DNA from: Novosphingobium sp. EMRT-2
GTDB taxonomy: Bacteria > Pseudomonadota > Alphaproteobacteria > Sphingomonadales > Sphingomonadaceae
NCBI RefSeq assembly: GCF_005145025.1
Contig: NZ_CP039695.1
Coordinates: 744,001 to 808,000 of the forward strand
Reading direction: 5' to 3'
DNA: 64,000 bases
The stretch's first letter is position 1; every line of letters begins with the position of its first letter. The position numbers and the translations under genes were made by a program. Below are positions 38,007 through 44,524 of the stretch, one piece after another. The notes below the pieces were generated by a model, which was not told the origin of the DNA, did no database searches, and was given only the letters and a program-made list of their open reading frames with translations.

Positions 38007-38768
38007 TTACCGCGTGCCGAAGCCAAACCGCGCGAAGATCGCCTTGCCTTCGCGCGAGAGCAGGAAGCGTTCGAACCCGGCGGCATCGGGCGCGCGCGAA
38101 CCGTTCAGTTGCGCGATCGGGTAGGTGATCGGCGTATGGCTGTTCGCCGGGAACCAGCCAGCGATGCGCACCCCGGTGCTGGCGCGCGCATCGGTGGCAT
38201 AGACCACGCCCAGCGGTGCCGCGCCGCGTTCGACCAAGGCCATGGCCGCGCGCACGTTTTCGGCCCGCGCCACGCGCGCCTGCACGCTTGGCCAAACGCC
38301 CAGCCGGGTGAGCGCTTCGCGGCCATAGCGGCCCGCCGGCACGGCATCGGGATCGGCCATCGCCAGCCGCCCCGTGCCGCCCAGCGCGCGCGCCAGCGGA
38401 AAGCGCGGGCCAACCACGAACGAAACCCGGCTCGCCACCGGAGAGACCAGCACCAGCCGGTTGGTGAGGAACGTCGCCCGCGTCTCCTTGCGCACCAGCC
38501 CGCGCGCCGCGACATGATCCATCCATTCCTCGTCGGCGGAAATGAACAGGTCGGCTGGCGCGCCCGCCTCGATCTGCCGGGCCAGCGCTGACGATCCCGC
38601 GAAGGAGATGACGGGACGCTCATGCCCTTTGCGCACCCAGGCATCGGCCGCGGCATTCAGCGATTCCTGCAAGCTCGCCGCCGCCAGCACGACCGGCGGC
38701 GCGGCAAATGCCGGCATGCCGGCCAGCGCCAGCAGGAGAACAAGAAACACGGAAAGCAGTCTCAGCAT
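38007..38768 (-). CDS. modA: Molybdate-binding periplasmic protein ModA
   Basis: This 253-residue exported binding protein delivers molybdate to ModBC. A signal peptide (MLRLLSVFLVLLLALAGMPAFA) precedes the ModA blocks VLAAASLQESLNAAADAW, ISFAGSSALARQIEAGAPADLF, ISADEEWMD and GVVYATDARA. The two Ser-rich loops (AASL and GSSA) would bind the oxyanion. The chosen ATG lies inside a longer open frame; the signal peptide begins there. A short dyad at 38782-38801 is a candidate ModE-type site. Confidence 0.94.
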   Translation of the reverse strand: MLRLLSVFLVLLLALAGMPAFAAPPVVLAAASLQESLNAAADAWVRKGHERPVISFAGSSALARQIEAGAPADLFISADEEWMDHVAARGLVRKETRATFLTNRLVLVSPVASRVSFVVGPRFPLARALGGTGRLAMADPDAVPAGRYGREALTRLGVWPSVQARVARAENVRAAMALVERGAAPLGVVYATDARASTGVRIAGWFPANSHTPITYPIAQLNGSRAPDAAGFERFLLSREGKAIFARFGFGTR

Positions 38769-38781
38769 CAACCACCCATTT

Positions 38782-38801
38782 CTATATTCTTCCGGATATA
38801 G
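38782..38801. promoter_or_regulatory. Candidate molybdate box upstream of modA
   Basis: CTATAT and ATATAG form a perfect 6-bp dyad with an 8-base spacer, 14 bases upstream of the modA start. ModE sites contain paired TATAT/ATATA-type half-sites, which this resembles. The match is short and no modE gene is in the window. Confidence 0.4.
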
Positions 38802-38875
38802 CCTCGACACCGCCCGGTCACGCGAAAAAGTTTGCCGGCTTTCCCTGCGCCGCGCGGCGGACTAGGGACGGAGCC

Positions 38876-40513
38876 ATGCTGCGCATTACCGAACTCAAGC
38901 TGCCGCTGGATCATACGCCCCAAGCGCTGGAAGACGCGATCGTCGAACGGCTGGGCATCGCGCCCGCCGACCTCGTGCGCTACACCATTGCCCGGCGCGG
39001 CAACGACGCGCGGCGCAAGAGCGCGATCAAGCTGGTCTATGCGATCGACGTGACGCTGACCGACAAAGCGGCCGTCCTCGCCCGCCTTGCCGGCGATCCG
39101 CACGTCCGCCCCACGCCCGACACCGCCTATCGCTTCGTCACCACGGCGCCCGCACCGGCCGACGCCCCCCGCCCCGTGGTCATCGGCGCCGGCCCCTGCG
39201 GGCTGCTGGCGGCGCTGATCCTGGCGCAGATGGGGTTCCGCCCGATCATCATCGAGCGCGGCAAGGCGGTGCGCGAACGAACCAAGGATACCTGGGGCCT
39301 GTGGCGCCGCAGCGTGCTGACCCCGGAATCGAACGTTCAGTTCGGCGAAGGCGGCGCCGGCACGTTCTCCGACGGCAAGCTCTACAGCCGCATCAAGGAC
39401 CCGCGCCATCTGGGCCGCAAGGTGCTGGTCGAATTCGTCAAGGCGGGCGCGCCGGACGACATCCTGACCGAGGCGCATCCGCATATCGGCACATTCCGGC
39501 TCGTCACCATGGTCATGAGCATCCGCGAAACGATCGAGGCGCTGGGCGGCGAATACCGCTTCCAGACCCGCGTCGAGGATTTCGAGATCGAAACCGCCGC
39601 CGACGGCACCCGCACGATCCGGGGCCTGCACCTCAGCACCGGCGAGTTCCTGCCGGCTAGCCATGTCGTGCTCGCGGTCGGCCACAGCGCGCGCGATACG
39701 TTCCACGTCCTGCACGATCGCGGCGTATATGTGGAAGCCAAGCCCTTCGCCATCGGCGTGCGGATCGAACATCCGCAAAGCTGGATCGACAAGGCCCGCT
39801 ATGGTCCCGGTGCCGGTAACCCGATCCTGGGCGCCGCCGCCTATTCGATCTCGCACCAGTGTTCCAACGGGCGCACGGTCTACAGCTTCTGCATGTGCCC
39901 CGGCGGCCGCGTCGTCGCCGCGACGAGCGAGGAAGGGCGGGTCGTCACCAACGGCATGAGCCAGTATTCGCGCGCCGAATTCAACGCCAATTCGGGCATC
40001 GTTGTCGATATCAGCCCGGATCGCGATTATCCCGGCGGCCCGCTGGCGGGCATCGCCTATCAACGCCACTGGGAATCGCTGGCCTATGTCGCCGGCGGTT
40101 CGAACTACAAGGCGCCGGGACAGAAGCTGGGCGATTTCCTGGCCGGCCGGCCCTCCACCACGTTCGGGGAAGTCACGCCGTCCTATCAGCCCGGCGTTCA
40201 CCTGACCGATCTTTCGCAATGCCTGCCGGACTTCGTGATCGAATCGATCCGCGAGGCGCTACCCGCGTTTGGCCGGCAGGTTCCCGGATACGATCATCCG
40301 GACGTGGTGCTGACCGGGGTGGAAACGCGCACCTCCTCCCCCATCCGCATCCGGCGCGGGGCCGATTTTCAGAGCGTGAACACGCGCGGCCTCTATCCCG
40401 CAGGCGAAGGCGCCGGCTATGCGGGCGGCATTCTCTCGGCGGCGGTGGACGGCATCCGCGTGGCCGAAGCGCTGGCGCTCGACATGACGGGGCAAAGCGC
40501 GGCGGCGGCCTGA
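38876..40513 (+). CDS. FAD-dependent oxidoreductase (YhiN/HI0933-like flavoprotein)
   Basis: This 545-residue flavoprotein has an N-terminal domain of about 90 residues (MLRITELKLPLDHTPQALED, with RRGNDARRKSAIKLVYAIDV). An FAD-binding Rossmann fold follows, with PVVIGAGPCGLLAALILAQM and IIERGKAVRER. The segment NVQFGEGGAGTFSDGKLYSR and the C-terminal GLYPAGEGAGYAGGILSAAVDG are typical of large uncharacterised NAD(P)/FAD-dependent dehydrogenases found in many bacteria. The substrate is unknown. GGGACGGAG precedes the start. Confidence 0.85.
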   Translation: MLRITELKLPLDHTPQALEDAIVERLGIAPADLVRYTIARRGNDARRKSAIKLVYAIDVTLTDKAAVLARLAGDPHVRPTPDTAYRFVTTAPAPADAPRPVVIGAGPCGLLAALILAQMGFRPIIIERGKAVRERTKDTWGLWRRSVLTPESNVQFGEGGAGTFSDGKLYSRIKDPRHLGRKVLVEFVKAGAPDDILTEAHPHIGTFRLVTMVMSIRETIEALGGEYRFQTRVEDFEIETAADGTRTIRGLHLSTGEFLPASHVVLAVGHSARDTFHVLHDRGVYVEAKPFAIGVRIEHPQSWIDKARYGPGAGNPILGAAAYSISHQCSNGRTVYSFCMCPGGRVVAATSEEGRVVTNGMSQYSRAEFNANSGIVVDISPDRDYPGGPLAGIAYQRHWESLAYVAGGSNYKAPGQKLGDFLAGRPSTTFGEVTPSYQPGVHLTDLSQCLPDFVIESIREALPAFGRQVPGYDHPDVVLTGVETRTSSPIRIRRGADFQSVNTRGLYPAGEGAGYAGGILSAAVDGIRVAEALALDMTGQSAAAA

Positions 40514-40634
40514 GCGTCGCTTCGCTTCCGCAAAATCTGTCTCGCCAGCGAGACACTTCAGGAAGGATTTTGCGGTCCTGGATCGCGTTAGAGGCCGACT
40601 TACCCTTCACACTCCAATTTTAAGATATTGATAT
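40514..40634. other. Intergenic DNA after the flavoprotein gene
   Basis: This non-coding stretch turns abruptly AT-rich toward its end. It contains the 48-base three-way-junction palindrome described separately. I see no open frame. Confidence 0.6.
40528..40575. repeat. Nested palindrome able to form a three-way junction
   Basis: The 48 bases divide completely into three perfect stems. The outer arms are CCGCAAAATC (40528-40537) and GATTTTGCGG (40566-40575). Inside them are hairpin 1 with arms TGTCTCGC/GCGAGACA (40538-40555) and hairpin 2 with arms CTTC/GAAG (40556-40565), with no unpaired base at the junction. Such perfect nesting is unlikely by chance. It may be a mobile repeat, a terminator-like structure or a protein-bound cruciform. 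Confidence 0.75.
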
Positions 40635-40643
40635 TGATATAAT
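40635..40643 (+). promoter_or_regulatory. Extended -10 promoter of the candidate small RNA
   Basis: TGATATAAT is a perfect extended -10 element (TGnTATAAT) in an AT-rich stretch. No good -35 hexamer is placed upstream, as is usual for extended -10 promoters. The predicted transcription start is near 40650, about 150 bases before a strong terminator. Confidence 0.5.
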
Positions 40644-40649
40644 ATCTCT

Positions 40650-40801
40650 ACTTACAAACATCCCGATTGCAAAAAATGCATCAAAGCATTTTTATTTCGC
40701 ACTTGCACACTATCCTTAATCGCCCCATATCGGGCGGGCCTTTCAGGCATCCTCTCCCAAACTTTCAAGGGCCGACCGGGCAACTGGTCGGCCCCTTTTT
40801 T
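40650..40801 (+). ncRNA. Candidate small RNA between the flavoprotein gene and folD
   Basis: A promoter-like element, three hairpins and a strong terminator define a possible RNA of about 150 nucleotides without an open frame. Hairpin 1 has arms AAAAATGC/GCATTTTT (40672-40693). Hairpin 2 has arms CGCCC/GGGCG near 40713-40728. Between hairpin 2 and the terminator is an unpaired CCTCTCCC (40751-40758) that could pair with Shine-Dalgarno sequences, as in many alphaproteobacterial trans-acting RNAs. folD has its own promoter beyond the terminator, so this is unlikely to be its leader. It matched no RNA family that I recognise. Confidence 0.5.
40769..40801 (+). terminator. Strong intrinsic terminator
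   Basis: A 9-bp perfect GC-rich stem (GGGCCGACC/GGTCGGCCC) with an 8-base loop is followed by C and then six T residues. This is a textbook intrinsic terminator. The nearest upstream gene ends 255 bases away, so it most likely ends an RNA started within the gap. Confidence 0.85.
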
Positions 40802-40825
40802 GTCTCTGGCTTGCCTGCACGGACT

Positions 40826-40855
40826 TTGCGCAATTTTGTATGCAACACATACAAT
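40826..40855 (+). promoter_or_regulatory. folD promoter with embedded inverted repeat
   Basis: A -35 TTGCGC (40826-40831) and -10 TACAAT (40850-40855) are 18 bases apart. Between and over them lies a perfect 7-bp dyad, TTGTATG and CATACAA, with a 5-base spacer (40836-40854). The TTGTATG half-site resembles GntR-family operators. A bound dimer would cover the -10 element. Confidence 0.5.
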
Positions 40856-40928
40856 ATATGCTAGCCGCCGGCTCCGATCCGGACGCGATTCCGGCATGCA
40901 GTTCCAGTACGCAAGGGGGAGACAAAAG

Positions 40929-41801
40929 ATGGCCCAGATCATCGACGGCAAAGCGATGGCGCGCGCGCTGACCGAGCGAACAGCGGACGAAGTCCGGCAG
41001 ATCGTGGCGGAAACCGGTACACCGCCGGGCCTTGCCGTGGTGCTGGTCGGTAACGATCCCGCCAGCGAAGTCTATGTCGGTCGCAAGATCGCCCAGTGCC
41101 GCAAGGCCGGGATCGTCTCGTTCGAACACCGCATGCCGGCAACGACGGCGGAAGGCGAACTCCATGCGCTGATCGACCAGCTCAACGCCGATCCGGCCGT
41201 GCATGGCATTCTCGTCCAGCTGCCGCTGCCCGCCGGCATCGATGCCGCGCGCGTGCTCGACCGGATCAGCCCGCTCAAGGACGTCGACGGCTTCCACCCC
41301 GTCAACGTCGGCCGCCTTTCGACCGGCACCGGGGGGCTGGTGCCCTGCACCCCGCTGGGCATCATGATGCTGCTCGACAGCGTGATCGACGATTATCGCG
41401 GCCTGAATGCGGTGGTAATCGGCAAGTCGAACATCGTGGGCAAGCCGGTATCGATGCTGCTGCTCGAACGCGAGGCGACCGTTACCGTCACCCACATCGA
41501 AACGCGCGACCTACCCGACGTGGCGCGCAAAGCCGATATCATCGTCGCCGCCGCCGGCGCGCCGCAGCTGGTGCGCGGCTACTGGGTCAAGCCGGGCGCG
41601 GTGGTGATAGACGTGGGCATCACCCGGGTCACCGATCACGACGGCTCCTCGAACATCGTCGGCGATTGCGCCACGCACGAACTGGAACACGCGCGCGCCG
41701 TCACCCCGGTGCCCGGCGGCGTCGGCCCGATGACCATCGCCTGCCTGCTGGCCAACACCGTGCGCGCAGCCCGGATCGCCAGCGGATCGAGCAACGCCTG
41801 A
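40929..41801 (+). CDS. folD: Bifunctional methylenetetrahydrofolate dehydrogenase/cyclohydrolase FolD
   Basis: FolD interconverts 5,10-methylene-THF, methenyl-THF and 10-formyl-THF in the cytoplasm, feeding purine and fMet-tRNA synthesis. It has 290 residues with PPGLAVVLVGNDPASEVYVGRKIAQC (the catalytic Lys lies in the Y-x3-K motif, YVGRK), QLPLPAGIDAARVLD, and the NADP-binding NAVVIGKSNIVGKPVSMLL and GGVGPMTIACLLANT. AAGGGGGA is placed just before the ATG. It appears to be transcribed from its own promoter. Confidence 0.96.
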   Translation: MAQIIDGKAMARALTERTADEVRQIVAETGTPPGLAVVLVGNDPASEVYVGRKIAQCRKAGIVSFEHRMPATTAEGELHALIDQLNADPAVHGILVQLPLPAGIDAARVLDRISPLKDVDGFHPVNVGRLSTGTGGLVPCTPLGIMMLLDSVIDDYRGLNAVVIGKSNIVGKPVSMLLLEREATVTVTHIETRDLPDVARKADIIVAAAGAPQLVRGYWVKPGAVVIDVGITRVTDHDGSSNIVGDCATHELEHARAVTPVPGGVGPMTIACLLANTVRAARIASGSSNA

Positions 41802-41842
41802 ACCGGCTGGAAACGCCCTGAAAAGGGTGGAAGAACGGATAC

Positions 41843-41871
41843 GGTTTGCGACAAATCCCTTGTCGCAAACC
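41843..41871. promoter_or_regulatory. 12-bp inverted repeat upstream of the cytochrome c' gene
   Basis: Perfect arms GGTTTGCGACAA and TTGTCGCAAACC are separated by 5 bases, 48 bases before the cytochrome c' start and 41 bases after the folD stop. The core GCGACA ... TGTCGC resembles sites of the RegA/PrrA/ActR redox response regulators, which fits the cytochrome genes downstream. It could also act as the folD terminator, since Ts occur a few bases later. Confidence 0.55.
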
Positions 41872-41919
41872 CCGGTTTTTGCGCTATGTCGTGATGAAAT
41901 TTCCAAGGAGCCGTCACGG

Positions 41920-42378
41920 ATGAAAAAGCACCTCGCTCTCGCCCTCGCCGCGCTGGCCGCTTCGGGAACTGTGGTTTCCGCGATCGCCGCCACGCCGGCC
42001 GAAACGGTCGCCGCGCGTCAGGCGAACTTCAAGCAGATGGGCCGCGCGATGAAGGCTATCGGCGAAGAACTGAAGAAGCCCGCGCCCGATCTCGCCGTGA
42101 TCCGCACCAGCGCGGGATCGCTGAATCAGGCCGCCGGCCACGTCGGTCGCGGGTTTCCGCGCGGCTCCGGCCCGGATTCGGGCGTGAAGACCGAAGCGCT
42201 CGCCGCCATCTGGCAGCGCCCGGCCGATTTCCAGGGCGCCGCGCGCAATCTTGTCACCAAGGCCGGTGATCTGCAGGCGGCGGCCGGCAGCGGCGATCTC
42301 AACCGCATCCGCACCGCCTTCCCGGCGGTCGGCGGCGCGTGCAAGGGGTGCCACGACAACTTCCGCGAACGCCACTGA
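41920..42378 (+). CDS. Cytochrome c' (class II c-type cytochrome)
   Basis: This 152-residue exported protein has a signal peptide ending in VVSAIAATPA and a four-helix-bundle pattern. The haem site CKGCH is close to the C-terminus (GACKGCHDNFRERH), as in class II cytochromes c'. These bind NO and CO at a five-coordinate haem and can protect against nitrosative stress. An AAGGAG ribosome site precedes the ATG. The following b-type cytochrome gene overlaps the stop codon (TGATG), so the pair is co-translated, as is common for cytochrome c'/b561 modules. Confidence 0.93.
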   Translation: MKKHLALALAALAASGTVVSAIAATPAETVAARQANFKQMGRAMKAIGEELKKPAPDLAVIRTSAGSLNQAAGHVGRGFPRGSGPDSGVKTEALAAIWQRPADFQGAARNLVTKAGDLQAAAGSGDLNRIRTAFPAVGGACKGCHDNFRERH

Positions 42379-43100
42379 TGGGCAAGGTCCGGCTGTGGGA
42401 CGCGCCGGTCCGCCTGTTCCACTGGAGTGTCGTCGTGCTGTTCGGCGCGCTCTGGTGGAGCGGTGAAAACGGCAAGATCGATCTGCACAAGACCATCGGC
42501 CTCGTCATGCTGGGGCTGGTGGTGTTTCGCGTGCTGTGGGGCTTCCTCGGCGGATCGACCGCTCGCTTCGGCAGCTTTGTGAAAGGGCCGGGCGCGGTCC
42601 TCACCCATCTCAAGGCATCGCGCGAAGGCCGGGCGCCCACCGTCGTCGGGCATAATCCGCTGGGCGGCTGGAGCGTGATGGTCCTGCTAGGCCTGCTGGC
42701 GCTGCAAGTAGGCTTGGGACTGATCGCGCAGGACACCGACGCGGTCGCTTCCGGGCCGCTCAACCATTTCGTTTCCTACGACACCGGCGATGCGGCAGGT
42801 GAAGCGCACGAGGTCGTGTTCAATATCCTGCTGCTGTTCGTGGCCCTCCATGTCGCCGCGGTCCTGTTCTACCTGTTCGTCAAGCGCGACAACCTGGTCC
42901 ATCCGATGCTGTCCGGGCGCAAGGCTTTCACGCAAGCCGTCGAACAGCCCACCTTCGCTCCGGCGTGGCGTTTTCTTTTGAGCGTCGCCCTGGCTGCCGC
43001 GTTCGCCGGCTGGATCGCGCTGGGCGCGCCGTTCTCGCTCGAACAGGCGAAGCAGGCGTGGCAAGCGCCGCCGCCCTCGGCGGAAGAATCCTATATGTAA
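42378..43100 (+). CDS. Cytochrome b561-type membrane protein
   Basis: This 240-residue inner-membrane di-haem cytochrome has four core transmembrane helices. It starts with VRLWDAPVRLFHWSVVVLFGALWW, whose His lies in the conserved LFHW. Further His residues are in KIDLHKTIGLVMLG, NHFVSYD and the last core helix (LLFVALHVAAVLFY). The C-terminus has an extra hydrophobic segment. It likely reduces the cytochrome c' encoded just upstream, using membrane quinol. A strong terminator follows the gene. Confidence 0.92.
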   Translation: MGKVRLWDAPVRLFHWSVVVLFGALWWSGENGKIDLHKTIGLVMLGLVVFRVLWGFLGGSTARFGSFVKGPGAVLTHLKASREGRAPTVVGHNPLGGWSVMVLLGLLALQVGLGLIAQDTDAVASGPLNHFVSYDTGDAAGEAHEVVFNILLLFVALHVAAVLFYLFVKRDNLVHPMLSGRKAFTQAVEQPTFAPAWRFLLSVALAAAFAGWIALGAPFSLEQAKQAWQAPPPSAEESYM

Positions 43101-43109
43101 GGCGAAAAG

Positions 43110-43136
43110 GGGCGGGTCATTTCCCGCCCTTTTTTT
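43110..43136 (+). terminator. Intrinsic terminator of the cytochrome c'/b561 operon
   Basis: GGGCGGG and CCCGCCC form a 7-bp perfect stem with a 6-base loop, followed by seven T residues. It ends transcription 10 bases after the cytochrome b stop codon. Confidence 0.85.
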
Positions 43137-43160
43137 GGCAATTATCGCTTGCAAAGGCAG

Positions 43161-43244
43161 AGCCCACCCCGCAGCGACTAACGCCGTCTGCGGCGACGCA
43201 AGTCTCGCTCCCCTCCCGCCTGCGGGAGGGGCTGGGGGTGGGCT
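43161..43244. repeat. Nested intergenic palindrome (CCCTCCCGC family)
   Basis: An inner perfect 10-bp dyad (43210-43231, arms CCCCTCCCGC/GCGGGAGGGG) lies inside outer 10-bp arms AGCCCACCCC (43161-43170) and GGGGTGGGCT (43235-43244). Elements with these two motifs occur many times between genes in numerous alphaproteobacteria. Here the element sits between convergent operons. Confidence 0.75.
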
Positions 43245-43273
43245 TTCCAGCGCCCTCGAAAGACCTGCCAGCG

Positions 43274-44524
43274 CTATTGCTTCGCCGCATCCTCCGCATC
43301 GCCGATCCACAGTTCATGGCTGTCGATGCGGATGCGCGTGAGCATCCGCATTGCCTCGGTGCGTGCGGCGGCTTCGGCGCGGAACGCGTCCTGCACCTGC
43401 CGCTCGCCGAACAGCACGTCGGACAGATCGATCTCGCCGGCCGCCTGCCCACGGCGCAGCTTCACCAGCGCCGCCACCTGCGCATCCAGCGCCTCGCGCG
43501 CGCGCTGCCAGCTTTCGTACCGGAAGCGGACCTCTGCGATGTCACCGCTGGCGGTTTCCTGCACCGCCATGCGCGCGGCCAGCGCATCGGCGCGCGCGGC
43601 ATTCGCCTGCGCATCGGCCTGATCGGCCAGCGCGGTGCGATGCCCGCCGCCGATCGGCATGGAGAAGATCACGCCCGCGCCCTTTTCCATGCCGCCGCGT
43701 TCGGAGAACAGGCGCACGCCCACGCTGGGGTCGGCCAGCCGGTCCTGCCGGACGCGCTCCGCCATGGCTTCGCGCTTGTGCAGTTCCGCCTCCGCCGCCG
43801 CGATTTCGTGGCTGCGCACGAACATCCGCGCGCCGTAGCTTTCCAGGCTCTCGCCCGGCATGACCGGGCGTGGCACTTCGGGCGCCTCCACCGGCAAGGG
43901 CAACGAGGCGAAATGGGTTGCCAGCCGCACGCGGGCGAGTTGCGCCCGCCCCGCCGACTGCGCGGCGGCGACTTTCGCCGTGCCCAGCGCGGCCGCCGCC
44001 TGATCGGCCTCCAGCTGCGCGGCATCGCGCAACGCCACACGCCGCTGCACGGCCTTGAGCGTCGCTTCCAGATTGCTGACGGCCTGCCGGTCGACTTTGG
44101 CTTCCTCCGCCGCGCCCAGCCAGTCCCACCATTCCTGCGCCAGCACCAGCGCCGCCTGATGGCGCGCGTCCTCGGCCATGTTTTGCGCGGCCTCGATCCC
44201 GAGGTCGCCGATCTGCCGGTCGAGCCGCCCCTTGCCGGGCAGGCGCACCGGCCGGGTCAATTGCGCGTCGAACTCGTTGTAGCGCCCCTCCCGGTCGACC
44301 GTGCGGCTCATGTAGCTGGTGTAGAGATTGAACTCCTGCGTGCCCCGCCGCAGAGCCCCAGCCTCGGCGCGAGCGGCGTCGACCCGCGCGTCCGCCGCCT
44401 GCACGCTGGGATGCGCGTCGAGCGCGGCCCGCACGGCCTCGGTCTCGGGCAGGCCCGGTTCCGCCGCCAGCGTGGGCAAGGCCGCCACAAGCGCGGGAAG
44501 CGCCAGCAGAACGTGCTTACGCAT
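43274..44524 (-). CDS. CzcC-type outer membrane efflux protein
   Basis: This 416-residue TolC-family channel starts with a signal peptide (MRKHVLLALPALVAALPTLAA). The first half contains EAVRAALDAHPSVQAADARVDAARAE and the second half SHEIAAAEAELHKREAMAERVRQD, the duplicated helical repeats of the family. It would form the outer-membrane part of the metal efflux pump encoded upstream. The start overlaps the RND transporter gene by 8 bases. The gene is last in its operon. Confidence 0.88.
   Translation of the reverse strand: MRKHVLLALPALVAALPTLAAEPGLPETEAVRAALDAHPSVQAADARVDAARAEAGALRRGTQEFNLYTSYMSRTVDREGRYNEFDAQLTRPVRLPGKGRLDRQIGDLGIEAAQNMAEDARHQAALVLAQEWWDWLGAAEEAKVDRQAVSNLEATLKAVQRRVALRDAAQLEADQAAAALGTAKVAAAQSAGRAQLARVRLATHFASLPLPVEAPEVPRPVMPGESLESYGARMFVRSHEIAAAEAELHKREAMAERVRQDRLADPSVGVRLFSERGGMEKGAGVIFSMPIGGGHRTALADQADAQANAARADALAARMAVQETASGDIAEVRFRYESWQRAREALDAQVAALVKLRRGQAAGEIDLSDVLFGERQVQDAFRAEAAARTEAMRMLTRIRIDSHELWIGDAEDAAKQ

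Noticed and set aside
40650..40801. 6S RNA or a folate riboswitch
   Set aside because: The hairpin layout is not the long central-bubble rod of 6S RNA. A separate folD promoter lies beyond the terminator, which argues against a leader riboswitch.
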